Positions 1 to 7,680 of a stretch of 64,000 bases of DNA are shown piece after piece (position 1 is the stretch's first letter; the number at the start of each line of letters is the position of its first letter). The notes under the pieces are model-generated. The model saw nothing but the letters and a program-made list of their open reading frames with translations, was not told the DNA's origin and did not search any database. The position numbers and the translations under genes are program-made. The stretch is from the NCBI GenBank assembly GCA_013540605.1, contig JABVCK010000017.1:1-64000 (forward strand). Direction: 5' to 3'. The DNA is from Bacillota bacterium. Lineage in GTDB: Bacteria; Bacillota; Clostridia; Ch29.

Positions 1-21
1 TTAAATCACCCGCCTTTTTGC

Positions 22-56
22 AAAAAGAAAAACACCGCCTATAAAAGACGGTGTTT
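22..56 (-). terminator. Rho-independent terminator
   Basis: An 8-bp stem (AAACACCG at 30-37 with CGGTGTTT at 49-56) is followed on the minus strand by a T-rich run. It would end minus-strand transcripts coming from the antirepressor gene. Confidence 0.65.
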
Positions 57-81
57 GATTGTTTCCCATAAATGATATAAT
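55..81 (+). promoter_or_regulatory. Possible plus-strand promoter
   Basis: A perfect TATAAT sits at 76-81. A weak -35 (TTGATT at 55-60, 15-bp spacer, or GTTTGA at 53-58, 17-bp spacer) lies upstream. It would drive the small membrane peptide at 118-186. The -35 is poor, so confidence is limited. Confidence 0.35.
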
Positions 82-117
82 ATAGGGTAGTCTTAGGATT
101 TTCCCAAAGGTGATTGT

Positions 118-186
118 ATGTATGGTATTATTTTACTTGCTTTAATAGGCTGGTTTTGTGTAGCAAAACTAAAAAGAAAAATCTAG
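118..186 (+). CDS. 22-residue single-span membrane peptide
   Basis: This very short frame (ATG at 118, TAG at 184-186) has an AAAGGTGAT-type ribosome binding site and a TATAAT box upstream. The peptide is almost wholly hydrophobic with a basic tail (AKLKRKI), as in one transmembrane helix with the C-terminus inside. It runs against the surrounding genes and overlaps the end of the antirepressor gene by four bases. I do not recognise it, and a chance frame remains possible. Confidence 0.3.
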   Translation: MYGIILLALIGWFCVAKLKRKI

Positions 187-1004
187 TTGTTATATATAAC
201 CCGGAATTTACGTTTGGCTGACTCCACCACAGGTGGCTTATTGTTTTCCATTAGCCATTTTTCTATATACCCAAATATATCTTCCTTGTATTTTGTCACC
301 GAACCAGTCCACTTCCCATTTGTCTCTAAAACCTCTATTTTGATTGATTCGGGAATATCCATCTGTTTGATGATAGCGGAGACGGCATTAGCATGTGGTT
401 TTCCGTTCTCGCTCAATATGCCCAACCTTTTGGCGATTGTCTCTAGGTCGTATAGTTTCTGTTCGGTCGGCACTTCAATCGGTATTTCCATGCCGGCGCA
501 TTTATATAGATATTTCACGCAGGCGATGCGGGATTCTAGACTTATACCAGCCTGTTCTGCCAGTGATGTTATAAACTTTGCTTGGTCTACTGCCAGTTCA
601 GGGGATAAAATAGGTTTGTGAGTTATTTGCCGCATTTCTTTGGCGGCGAAATAGTTTTTAACTAATTGACGTTGGACAGCCCAGGCCAACGCCCCGGTCA
701 TTGGCTTGGACATCATGAGATAGCCCGATTCGGTGAATACGGGGATATCTCTTGTGGCATTTAAGGCATAGCGGCTGATTTCGTTGCTCCGAATTAAATT
801 CGCAGCAAGAGCATCCTGCTTGGGGAGGACAAAATAGTCTTCCCCTTCAATAAGATATTGGGCATTGTTTTTGAAGTTTTTTCTTACGCTATCGGTTTCT
901 GCATTATGCAGCCTTGCTATATCCCACAAAGTAACTACCCGCTGCCCATTGTACTCCTTGACTTGAAGTTCCGTCCCGTTGATCACCATGATTTCCTTAC
1001 TCAT
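183..1004 (-). CDS. ORF6N-domain phage antirepressor-like protein
   Basis: This 273-residue protein has an N-terminal ORF6N-type DNA-binding domain (about residues 5-125), recognisable by GQRVVTLWDIARLH and by the FTESGYLMM stretch typical of KilA-N/ORF6N/Bro proteins. The C-terminal part has a predicted helix-turn-helix-like segment (ETIAKRLGILSENGKPHANA). Family members act in the lysis/lysogeny decision by interfering with repressors, usually in the cytoplasm on DNA. Its start overlaps the end of the upstream gene by eight bases (997-1004), so the two are probably translated from one message. It is intact, whereas the Bro/KilAC antirepressor near 49 kb is broken. Confidence 0.75.
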   Translation of the reverse strand: MSKEIMVINGTELQVKEYNGQRVVTLWDIARLHNAETDSVRKNFKNNAQYLIEGEDYFVLPKQDALAANLIRSNEISRYALNATRDIPVFTESGYLMMSKPMTGALAWAVQRQLVKNYFAAKEMRQITHKPILSPELAVDQAKFITSLAEQAGISLESRIACVKYLYKCAGMEIPIEVPTEQKLYDLETIAKRLGILSENGKPHANAVSAIIKQMDIPESIKIEVLETNGKWTGSVTKYKEDIFGYIEKWLMENNKPPVVESAKRKFRVIYNN

Positions 1005-1254
1005 TAATGCTCGCCTCCTTGTTTTTATTGATAAAACCTAGGTCTGACAGCACGAAATTGAAATGATATCCCGATATATATGACTCAAGCGCAAAAGCTG
1101 TATCTATGGCATCATGTCCAATATCAATTTCAATTCCAGCCGCAATCAGTTTATCCATCAATTTGTTATGGGCGTCGACATGTGCATTATAAACCTTGCA
1201 AAAAACAGGGTCATTGAGCATTTCTTCGAATATGATGTTCTTGATTTTGGGCAT
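997..1254 (-). CDS. Small protein of unknown function, hairpin-controlled start
   Basis: An 85-residue acidic, helix-rich protein with no family I recognise. It has a full AAGGAGGT ribosome binding site nine bases or so before ATG. That site is the right arm of a perfect 10-bp inverted repeat in the leader (1261-1293), so translation is probably gated by RNA structure. It sits between a small HTH gene and the ORF6N antirepressor, which suggests a regulatory partner, but this is inference. Confidence 0.6.
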   Translation of the reverse strand: MPKIKNIIFEEMLNDPVFCKVYNAHVDAHNKLMDKLIAAGIEIDIGHDAIDTAFALESYISGYHFNFVLSDLGFINKNKEASINE

Positions 1255-1260
1255 AAAAAT

Positions 1261-1386
1261 ACCTCCTTCTTTTTCACCCTTGCAGAAGGAGGTCTAGTCT
1301 GCTATAATTCATAGCAAAGCTATCCTTCTTCGGAAGGGGTTTTGGTGTAGGAAGTCCGCATGAGTTTTGCCGACCCACGGACTTCC
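1261..1386 (-). promoter_or_regulatory. Structured leader with Shine-Dalgarno-sequestering hairpin
   Basis: Between the HTH gene and the 85-residue gene the message contains three stems. The first is a 9-bp stem (1350-1358 with 1378-1386). The second is a CCTTC/GAAGG tetraloop hairpin (1324-1337). The third is a perfect 10-bp stem ACCTCCTTCT/AGAAGGAGGT (1261-1270 with 1284-1293). Its distal arm is the ribosome binding site of the next gene. In the folded state that site is fully paired with an anti-Shine-Dalgarno sequence. No ligand motif or leader peptide was recognised. Confidence 0.5.
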
Positions 1387-1388
1387 TT

Positions 1389-1562
1389 TCATTTTGTTCC
1401 TTTGTTTTTCTTAATCCATTCAAGAGTTTCTTCTGCCTTAAATCGTACACCCCGACCAAACTTTTCAGATGGCATTCCATCTTGCCGCCATCGATCAATA
1501 GTTGGTATACTGATTTTTAGCATTTTACCAAGTTCTTTCTTGGTCATATACTCATCGCCCAT
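1389..1562 (-). CDS. MerR/excisionase-type helix-turn-helix protein
   Basis: This 57-residue protein is a single winged-helix HTH_17-type domain: TKKELGKMLKISIPTIDRW followed by a wing (GRGVRFKAEETLEWI). Such proteins act as excisionases or small transcription regulators. ATG at 1562 has GGGGGTGA upstream and the gene lies 31 bases below a consensus promoter. It heads the minus-strand regulatory operon that includes the antirepressor, so a control role is likely. Confidence 0.75.
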   Translation of the reverse strand: MGDEYMTKKELGKMLKISIPTIDRWRQDGMPSEKFGRGVRFKAEETLEWIKKNKGTK

Positions 1563-1592
1563 AGTTCACCCCCTTGACATCTATTATAGGTA

Positions 1593-1621
1593 ATCATATC
1601 TAAGCACAACTAATCTGTCAA
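1593..1621 (-). promoter_or_regulatory. Consensus sigma-70-type promoter for the HTH/antirepressor operon
   Basis: On the minus strand TTGACA (1616-1621) is separated by exactly 17 bp from TATGAT (1593-1598). The HTH gene starts at 1562. Confidence 0.8.
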
Positions 1622-1716
1622 GAGGATGCACGAATTAATTTTTAATCGTTATTTTAATATTAAATTTGTTGTTTTCTTCCATAAAAACATTTAATATGGA
1701 AGAAAAAAGGAGGTGG

Positions 1717-2580
1717 ATGAACGTGAGAAAATTAGGATTAATATTCATGGTGTTTTTCGTTTTGCTGTTGCCAGGATGTGGTGATAAGGGACAATCCCAG
1801 CCTGTCAAAGAGCCTTTAAGTTATGACCTTCAGGCTAACCAGAAACCTGCTACTGTACCTAAAGAGCGCATAACTGTTAGTAGCTTATTGAACGAGTTTA
1901 ACGACTGGGAAGGCAAAAAAGACCAAAACCAAGCTATTTACACGCTTAATCTTAGTAATAATACATACATATTAACCATAAATCCACAAACAAACAGCAG
2001 AGAAATTAAATGGGCGGAAATGGTATACATTAAGCCCATTAAAAGCGGGGCAACAATAACAACTGATGAAATTAAGCCTCTGAAAAAACTAGCGTCCGCA
2101 ATATCGCCTTATTGGGGAGAAAATACCAAATGGATGGATAGTATAACAAGTGGGAAAATTCCATACGAAGAATCTGCCGATAATTGGAAGCTAAAGGCTG
2201 ATTATTACTATTACCAAGGAAAAAAGGAAGGGTTATCTTTGACCATATCAACCTTAATTACGGTCACCCAGCCTTCAACAACATATCAGCCCTCAACCCC
2301 TGTCGTACCAGTCACTCCGTCCGCTTCTAAAGAAGATAAAACTAATGCGTGGATATTTGCCCAAGATGCAGTCAAAAGCGCACTAAAAGCACCATCCACT
2401 GCAAAATTCCCATGGTATGACGAATCATATATAACCCCACTCAGCGATGGCCGCTTCCTGGTAAAGGCTTACGTAGATGCGGAAAATTCATTCGGTGCAA
2501 AAATAAGAACTAATTTTTCTGTCAAAATTAGAATAAAAGGAGAATACGACTATACATACTCAGAATTGGTAATTCATTAA
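1717..2580 (+). CDS. Lipoprotein, probable lysogenic-conversion (moron) gene
   Basis: The protein begins with a basic residue pair, a hydrophobic stretch (LIFMVFFVLLLPGC) and a lipobox cysteine, so it is probably exported and lipid-anchored. The start is ATG 1717 or GTG 1723. Both follow AAGGAGG, and the GTG has the better spacing. The C-terminal 90 residues hold a compact module (KAPSTAKFP, then alternating beta strands) that I have seen in uncharacterised Firmicutes proteins. It runs against all neighbouring late genes, has its own leader hairpin (1676-1702) and terminator, and interrupts the tail module. Those are hallmarks of a moron expressed from the prophage. Function is unknown. Confidence 0.65.
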   Translation: MNVRKLGLIFMVFFVLLLPGCGDKGQSQPVKEPLSYDLQANQKPATVPKERITVSSLLNEFNDWEGKKDQNQAIYTLNLSNNTYILTINPQTNSREIKWAEMVYIKPIKSGATITTDEIKPLKKLASAISPYWGENTKWMDSITSGKIPYEESADNWKLKADYYYYQGKKEGLSLTISTLITVTQPSTTYQPSTPVVPVTPSASKEDKTNAWIFAQDAVKSALKAPSTAKFPWYDESYITPLSDGRFLVKAYVDAENSFGAKIRTNFSVKIRIKGEYDYTYSELVIH

Positions 2581-2593
2581 ATATTTTATCTTC

Positions 2594-2618
2594 AAGCCCT
2601 CCCGAAAAAGGAGGGCTT
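2594..2618. terminator. Bidirectional terminator
   Basis: A 9-bp perfect stem AAGCCCTCC/GGAGGGCTT (2594-2602, 2610-2618) with a 7-base loop lies between the convergent lipoprotein gene and the tail chaperone genes. Confidence 0.8.
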
Positions 2619-2627
2619 TGCCGTTTT

Positions 2628-2936
2628 CTACTTTCCTCTGACAAAAGCATCAATCTGACCAATGGTTGGCGCCGTCTCCGCCTCTTTGTATTTATCCTGC
2701 TGCGGCTGCGTACCAGAAGGCCCGATGCCCAGCAGAGGGCACCAGCCGTTGTTGCGTTTAATTTTAATTTCATCAGGCAGATTTTTGAGTATTTCGAGTA
2801 AAAATGGTATGGTGCTATTCAAAATGTCGGTCTTGGTTAATGAAGTATGGGAGAGAAGCATAGTAAAAAACTTGGCCCAATCCTGCGGCTCGTCCTCTCC
2901 CTCACTATTGGATTGAGCCCTGGTCAGCCCGAGATG
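2628..2936 (-). CDS. Tail assembly chaperone, second (frameshift) frame
   Basis: This frame is open from 2936 to 2628 and lies in the -1 frame relative to the upstream chaperone. Its only ATG (2861) has no ribosome binding site. That is the arrangement of lambda G/GT-type tail chaperones, in which the second frame is made only as a fusion by ribosomal frameshifting. The 103-codon extension fits the size of a T-type domain, and it contains LLEILKNLPDEIKIK and a disordered Gln-rich tail. The only stretch where the frames can be joined is the 12 bases between a TGA in the -1 frame (2937-2939) and the TGA of the first gene (2924-2926). No classic heptamer is visible there. The tape measure gene would normally come next, but here a moron and regulators follow. 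Confidence 0.55.
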   Translation of the reverse strand, partial: HLGLTRAQSNSEGEDEPQDWAKFFTMLLSHTSLTKTDILNSTIPFLLEILKNLPDEIKIKRNNGWCPLLGIGPSGTQPQQDKYKEAETAPTIGQIDAFVRGK

Positions 2937-3244
2937 TCAGCCAATTTTCTGATGGCGTTTTTGAGGTCAACAACAGTCCAATCATCATTCATCAAGTCCT
3001 GAACAGTGACGGCCTGCCCCTTGGCTGTTTGGAATTTACGGGCAACCCATTTTTCAAGACTCTGTTTCGCTTCTTCATCAGTAATATTGAATATTTGGGC
3101 GCCGATACTAATCCGGTCGTTCTGAAACTCTGGCACTTCCTTTAGCAAGAGCGGAGCAATCTCATATACCTTTCCGTTTGAGGCCGTAAAAAGTTCGGGT
3201 GCCCCCAGCATTACGCCAAGAGGCACCGCTTTCTTATCACTCAT
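2924..3244 (-). CDS. Tail assembly chaperone (G-like)
   Basis: A 106-residue protein directly downstream of the major tail protein, where siphophages encode the G-type chaperone that coats the tape measure before tail tube polymerisation. It has the usual layout: an N-terminal beta-rich part (LGVMLGAPELFTASNGKVYEI) and a helical C-terminus ending DLKNAIRKLADISG. Identification rests on position, size and the overlapping -1 frame. Sequence similarity alone would not be decisive. Confidence 0.6.
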   Translation of the reverse strand: MSDKKAVPLGVMLGAPELFTASNGKVYEIAPLLLKEVPEFQNDRISIGAQIFNITDEEAKQSLEKWVARKFQTAKGQAVTVQDLMNDDWTVVDLKNAIRKLADISG

Positions 3245-3267
3245 TTTTGTTTCGCCTCCTACTTTTT

Positions 3268-4071
3268 TTAGGAAACCGGGGCCAATTCGTGCTTGGTGTA
3301 AACCGGCGGGAATCCACCGCGCGGTTTAAGTACCCGGAGAGTATACGACCAGCCAGCCGCTTCATCCTGTAAAGGCGGGCGGCTCAAAGATCCAGTGGCC
3401 TTGCAGCAGTCAATTACGATATTCGACCGGTAGGCGTTAATCTGTTTTTCATCCGTTGTTTCGGTTGAAATTATCGCATGTAGCGCCGGCCGTTTAATAG
3501 CCTCTGGCAATTCACCGGTCATAGTCGCAGCAGTGGCGTAGTCATAGGTAACAAGGATTTCTTTTCCGGCGTCGGCAGAGTTAAAAGTCATGAGCCCGGC
3601 AGATACCATAAATTCCCCAGCCGCCGGATCTGCCGATACCTTCTCAAAATCAGACCCGTCTTTTCCAGCCGCCAAAACAATCCCTGTCCCGTCATAAACA
3701 GGATTGAGGGTAACAGTATATGCCGCAGCGTCAATCGTTTTTTCAACTTCAACCATAGTCATGGTATCCGTTTCTTTTTCTTCGATATCTTCGCCGGAAA
3801 GCAGGGCGTGCACAGCCGGCTGGAAGCTGGACATATTGACCGTGTATTCTTCCACCACCCCGGTATCATAGACCCCCATGGGGAACTGGCTGTTGCCGTC
3901 CGGCAATTCACTGGTGTTAAACGTTCTGTTGACCGTGATACTGGCCACCGTCCCATTATTCATGCAGGCGTTGGCCGCATTTTTAGTCAGCGTACCATTT
4001 GTATTGAACTTGAAAAAGATGATCTTGCCTGCTTTTAATGGAATAGTTGCAGGCATGTTCATAGTAGGCAT
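3268..4071 (-). CDS. Major tail (tube) protein
   Basis: A 267-residue beta-rich protein between the tail terminator and chaperone genes, the conserved slot of the siphophage tail tube subunit. It has the family's pattern of an N-terminal tube fold (TNGTLTKNAANACMNNG, then a PMGVYDTGVVEEYTV strand pair) with an inserted Ig-like segment (about residues 105-190). It ends with a strand pair (GWSYTLRVLKPRGG). It would polymerise into hexameric rings around the tape measure. Confidence 0.75.
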   Translation of the reverse strand: MPTMNMPATIPLKAGKIIFFKFNTNGTLTKNAANACMNNGTVASITVNRTFNTSELPDGNSQFPMGVYDTGVVEEYTVNMSSFQPAVHALLSGEDIEEKETDTMTMVEVEKTIDAAAYTVTLNPVYDGTGIVLAAGKDGSDFEKVSADPAAGEFMVSAGLMTFNSADAGKEILVTYDYATAATMTGELPEAIKRPALHAIISTETTDEKQINAYRSNIVIDCCKATGSLSRPPLQDEAAGWSYTLRVLKPRGGFPPVYTKHELAPVS

Positions 4072-4096
4072 TTGTTTTCAACTCCTTTCAGTTGAG

Positions 4097-4522
4097 TTAA
4101 TACGTGCCGTAATATTTAAACCGTATCCCGGCACAAAAATAGCCCGAAGCTGTCGCCAGTTCTCCGAGCTGTCCCGCGAATAAAATTTGTTTGCCATTGG
4201 CCATTTGTTCGTGCAGGGCGTCTTTGACCGCCTTAATTACCCGATAGGCGATCATTGATTCCGCATCCGGTACATGGCAGTCAACCTCTATCATTTCCGG
4301 TGTTACCAGGTTGTTTAATGCTGGTCTGGAAGGTACAAAGTAGATGCACAAGCGGCGCTCAGTATTAGCCAGATCATCGTACTTTGACTTTTTAATAATG
4401 CGCTTAATGATGACCAATTTTGGCTGCCCTGTCAGCCCCATAGCCGCCAGAACAGCCGCATCATTACTCACCTTATCCCAGATCCGTTCCAGGTCGTTTT
4501 CCGGGTCAAACAAAGGCATCAC
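4097..4522 (-). CDS. Tail terminator / completion protein
   Basis: A 141-residue alpha/beta protein between the gp10-like neck protein and the tail tube gene. Size and order match tail terminator proteins, which cap the growing tail tube and contact the neck. The sequence has an N-terminal helix followed by KLVIIKRIIKKSKYDDL, then VTPEMIEVDCHVPD, a common pattern in this group. It overlaps the next upstream gene by four bases. Confidence 0.6.
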   Translation of the reverse strand: MMPLFDPENDLERIWDKVSNDAAVLAAMGLTGQPKLVIIKRIIKKSKYDDLANTERRLCIYFVPSRPALNNLVTPEMIEVDCHVPDAESMIAYRVIKAVKDALHEQMANGKQILFAGQLGELATASGYFCAGIRFKYYGTY

Positions 4523-5097
4523 CTCTTTGTATTGGTCACTTTAAGATATCTCGCCCATGGGAAGGACCGTATTGCCATATTCAAATGCCGCTGAAAACTC
4601 TCCAGCCGCATCCAGCGAAAAGCGATTTTTACGGCATGGGAAGGATATTTGGGAAGAAAATCGTCCACATCATCCTTGATTTTGCCGGCCACAGCCAGCC
4701 TTTCCAGGTTGACGCCCTTGGCCCGACCGCTGGATACCCTTCTTTCACCAAAGATATTGGTATATGGTCCGGCCGGTCGCCCCCTGATGACCAGATCTTT
4801 TCTCACTGGGTTCCAAAACGGGCTATTGCGGTATTCGTCCAGGGCGGGATTGTTTGGGTCCATCAATGAGCCTTTCCCGTATTCGTCCACAATCGCCCAA
4901 GGTCCCCCGGTGATCTGCGCCGTGATGATCCCCGCTGCTGCCTGGATGCCCTCGGCAAATAAATCCTGACGCCCCTCCGGTGTGGTCATGCCGGCCTGGG
5001 CATCATGCAGCAGTTCCATTTGGATTGCCCTGACCGTCTTAACCAAATGACTCTCAAAGGCTTTTACAGCCTTCTCCGCGTCAAACTTGATGGTCAT
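4519..5097 (-). CDS. HK97 gp10-like neck/tail completion protein
   Basis: A 192-residue protein with a helical N-terminus (KAVKAFESHLVKTVRAIQME). The middle contains GGPWAIVDEYGKGSLMD, like the HK97 gp10 family of neck or tail completion proteins that join head and tail. Four-base overlaps with both neighbours show a tightly coupled operon. Confidence 0.6.
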   Translation of the reverse strand: MTIKFDAEKAVKAFESHLVKTVRAIQMELLHDAQAGMTTPEGRQDLFAEGIQAAAGIITAQITGGPWAIVDEYGKGSLMDPNNPALDEYRNSPFWNPVRKDLVIRGRPAGPYTNIFGERRVSSGRAKGVNLERLAVAGKIKDDVDDFLPKYPSHAVKIAFRWMRLESFQRHLNMAIRSFPWARYLKVTNTKR

Positions 5098-5684
5098 GGT
5101 TCCTCATCTTCTTCCAGTTCTCCCAGCCGCAAATCGTCTGAGCATTGAATTCGGAGCAGTCCAAGCAGTCGCAGGCGGTCGATATCCTCGACCTGACACT
5201 TGGTCCCATCCGCAAATTGCAACCGGTCCATTTTTAAGATCGGCACCGCTGAAGAAATATAGAAAATCCATTTGGTATTCGGCAACAGGCCCGGTTCCTC
5301 TCTCAGTAGGGCGGCAGTAATAGCCTCGGCCGTCGCGTAGACATTGGCCGTGATTTCCTGCCATGTCAGAACGATATTTGAGCCGACTACTGTTTCTACC
5401 GCTCGTTGATGAGATAGAACGGCATTTGCCTTGGTCGCCATGAAAGCAATCTGCCCGCACTGCGGGTCAAATGAGACAGAGCGGGTCAGAAATGTCTCTG
5501 CGCCTACGGTGAATACCTCGCCGCCCTGTAATTCGGAATCAGCCAGAATCAGCCCTTCGCGGAACAGTTCCCGGTTATCGGAATACCCTCGCGTCGCCAG
5601 CGTCATACTGACTTTCGAGTCCACAGGGGGAGTCCGCAGAATGGAGCAGGCTTGGCCTTTGGCCTTTATGAAATTGCCTATCAT
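5094..5684 (-). CDS. Head-tail joining (stopper-like) protein
   Basis: The real start is ATG 5684, which overlaps the TGA of the upstream gene as ATGA. The longer frame above it lies in the preceding gene. The 196-residue product lies between the connector adaptor and the gp10-like gene, where head closure or neck proteins are encoded. It has beta-strand-rich sequence (GGEVFTVGAETFLTRSVSF) and an acidic C-terminus (GELEEDEEP). The exact role is inferred from order. Confidence 0.55.
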   Translation of the reverse strand: MIGNFIKAKGQACSILRTPPVDSKVSMTLATRGYSDNRELFREGLILADSELQGGEVFTVGAETFLTRSVSFDPQCGQIAFMATKANAVLSHQRAVETVVGSNIVLTWQEITANVYATAEAITAALLREEPGLLPNTKWIFYISSAVPILKMDRLQFADGTKCQVEDIDRLRLLGLLRIQCSDDLRLGELEEDEEP

Positions 5685-6112
5685 CTGCACCACCGCCTTG
5701 ACGGATGAGTGACGGTGAAGAAGTTGGTCGTAGTGACAGAGCCAGGGGCTAAGGCTTCGCGGACTTTGCCCACATTGCCGTCCCTCTCTGCCGCCAGTTC
5801 CTTCTTCTTCTCCGTCCAATCCGTATCCACGTCGTAGCGGGCATGAGGCCCCTGTGACATTTTAGGCAGTCTCGCGGGCATGCCGGGGCAGAGCAGAACG
5901 GCGCACTCGCACACTACGGCGGCCTCCAGGTACACTCTCGCGTCGCCTGTGGCCGCCGTATAGTCTGGTATTTGCGCTATGATGTTTGCCTCTGCCACGG
6001 TAATGCATTCTGGTTGTTCTAGAACAGAATCGGGGAGGTACGCAATGTCCACCCCGATCTTGTCCCTCACGCGCTGAGTCCATCCTTCTGCCGTCAATAT
6101 GCGGTTAGCCAT
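5681..6112 (-). CDS. Head-tail connector (adaptor) protein
   Basis: ATG 6112 was chosen because it follows GGGGG and lies just after the capsid gene stop. The 143-residue product is mostly helical, as in gp6/gp15-type adaptors that bind the portal ring after packaging. The segment PEC-ITVAEANIIAQIPDY followed by a long helix (YLEAAVVCECAVLLCPGM) fits this. It is coupled to the downstream gene by an ATGA overlap. Confidence 0.55.
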   Translation of the reverse strand: MANRILTAEGWTQRVRDKIGVDIAYLPDSVLEQPECITVAEANIIAQIPDYTAATGDARVYLEAAVVCECAVLLCPGMPARLPKMSQGPHARYDVDTDWTEKKKELAAERDGNVGKVREALAPGSVTTTNFFTVTHPSRRWCR

Positions 6113-6126
6113 AGGGGATACCCCCT

Positions 6127-7254
6127 TTATGCCAGCGCGATTACTCTCCGCGCATCGGGCAGAAATACGCCGAATCCGTTGACTTCGGACACGACAATTT
6201 CTTCCCACTGGCTGGAGATGATTTTTTGAGTCTCAGTGATGTCCGAGCCGATTTCGCTGACCATTTCAATCGAATACCGCTTGTCGAAGCCCACCAACTT
6301 ATCCGCCGTAGCTGTTGGCAGGTAGATGATGCGGTAGTTGTTGAAAATGGTTTGCGCCATCTCGCCCTGCGAGTTCGTCCGGCCAAACCGGAGCTGCTCA
6401 ATCAGGCGGATAGGGTCAACTTCAGGCGCGTCAATGGTCAGGAATTTAACCAATTCATTCACGCCGCCGATTAAAGCGGTCATCTGATAGGGGTAAAACT
6501 TAAACAGGAACGTGGCCCAGCCGGTGTAAGTGAGGGCAGTGGTGTCGCCCAAGTCGGACAGGCTGTAACTGGTAGCGGCGTTGTTGTTGCCGTCACCGCT
6601 TACAAGCGCGGTATAGGCGTCGGCTGCCCGGTCAATACCAGCCTGCTTCATAATTGCCTCAATCATCAGGGAGATTTTGTCCAATCTCTCCCGGCGGATA
6701 GCTTCATAAGTGGCTTTAATCCGGCGGCCGTACTTTTTCAGTTTGATGGTGTTCTCTGAAGTCACCATTTCGGTCGCCGGGATTTCCGCGCCTTCGCCGA
6801 CACGCTTCTTGCTGGCCTTGTCCTCGGTGTGGGTGAAGTAAATCGTTCGGTAGGCATTGGAATCAATCGGCGTTCTAATACCGACGATTTCATTCAGCAC
6901 ATCGTCCGCAACTAGGGCTTGGCGGGCCGTTCTGTTGATCCATTCGGGAAAGATAGCCGCCGATTCCTCAGTTTGGTAAAACGCCTCAACTTTGGAGGCC
7001 CAGAGACCGTCCTTGGGAACAGAGTGCAGGACGATAGGCTGCATCCCCGCGGCAAGCAGACGGTCATTCAGGCACATCATCTGCCGCTGGAAGGCATTGG
7101 TCTTTTCATTCGGCCCGTAATCTTTGGTCGGGTCAAGTTGTTCAAGGTACTGTGACATTGTTAAGCCTAGTTTGGCAGATTCGCGGTACATGGCGAGATT
7201 AAGTTTAATCTCGCCTGCTCTGGATTTAATTGCTTCAACAGTCATTTTGTTCAC
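6127..7254 (-). CDS. Major capsid protein
   Basis: A 375-residue protein in the capsid slot, directly after cement and protease/scaffold genes. The N-terminal 60 residues are helical. The rest has HK97-fold features: an E-loop-like stretch (YFTHTEDKASKKRVGEGAEIP), a spine helix (ISLMIEAIMKQAGIDRAADAYTA is longer than quoted here) and C-terminal P-domain strands (NGFGVFLPDARRVIALA). It shows the GEGAEIP motif often seen before the long loop in these proteins. It should form the capsid shell with the cement protein at 7264-7659. Confidence 0.8.
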   Translation of the reverse strand: MNKMTVEAIKSRAGEIKLNLAMYRESAKLGLTMSQYLEQLDPTKDYGPNEKTNAFQRQMMCLNDRLLAAGMQPIVLHSVPKDGLWASKVEAFYQTEESAAIFPEWINRTARQALVADDVLNEIVGIRTPIDSNAYRTIYFTHTEDKASKKRVGEGAEIPATEMVTSENTIKLKKYGRRIKATYEAIRRERLDKISLMIEAIMKQAGIDRAADAYTALVSGDGNNNAATSYSLSDLGDTTALTYTGWATFLFKFYPYQMTALIGGVNELVKFLTIDAPEVDPIRLIEQLRFGRTNSQGEMAQTIFNNYRIIYLPTATADKLVGFDKRYSIEMVSEIGSDITETQKIISSQWEEIVVSEVNGFGVFLPDARRVIALA

Positions 7255-7263
7255 GCTCCTTTC

Positions 7264-7659
7264 TTAGCTAATCAGCACAATAACGGGTCCGGTCGCACTG
7301 TCACTACCGACACTGACGGCATATGCATTTGTGGCGGTTGCAGTGGCAGATACCGCGCCGGCACCATCTACAACGAGATAATTTCCAGCAGTCGGTAAAG
7401 CGCCGGATACGCCATCAAGCTCGGCATAGCCTCGATATTGTACTGTCATGCAATCCTCGTCTTCATAATGAAGGATTACGCCACGGAGGGGGTCGCCCGC
7501 AGAACCATAACCATACTCATCGTTTCCTGTTATGGTTACCGCCTTTCCCTTAACCGAAGCTGCGCCGCCGGATGCGACAGCAGATACAATGCCGCTATGG
7601 GCATCGAACGTGTCAAATTGAACACCATTTCCCTGGTGAGAATGTCCACTTCTGCTCAT
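7264..7659 (-). CDS. Capsid decoration (cement) protein, DUF2190-like
   Basis: A 131-residue Gly/Ala-rich beta protein between the protease and capsid genes. Short repeated strands (GVVS-type turns, SVKGKAVTITGN, LPTAGNYLVVDGAGAVSATA) match the DUF2190/head-stabilising proteins that bind the outside of HK97-type capsids. It has a good GAAAGGAG ribosome binding site. Confidence 0.6.
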   Translation of the reverse strand: MSRSGHSHQGNGVQFDTFDAHSGIVSAVASGGAASVKGKAVTITGNDEYGYGSAGDPLRGVILHYEDEDCMTVQYRGYAELDGVSGALPTAGNYLVVDGAGAVSATATATNAYAVSVGSDSATGPVIVLIS

Positions 7660-7680
7660 TGATTAATTCACTCCTTTCGC

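Noticed and set aside
5682-5819. Longer N-terminus for the head-tail joining gene
   Set aside because: The extension lies wholly in the upstream connector gene. ATG 5684 overlaps that gene's stop in the usual ATGA form.
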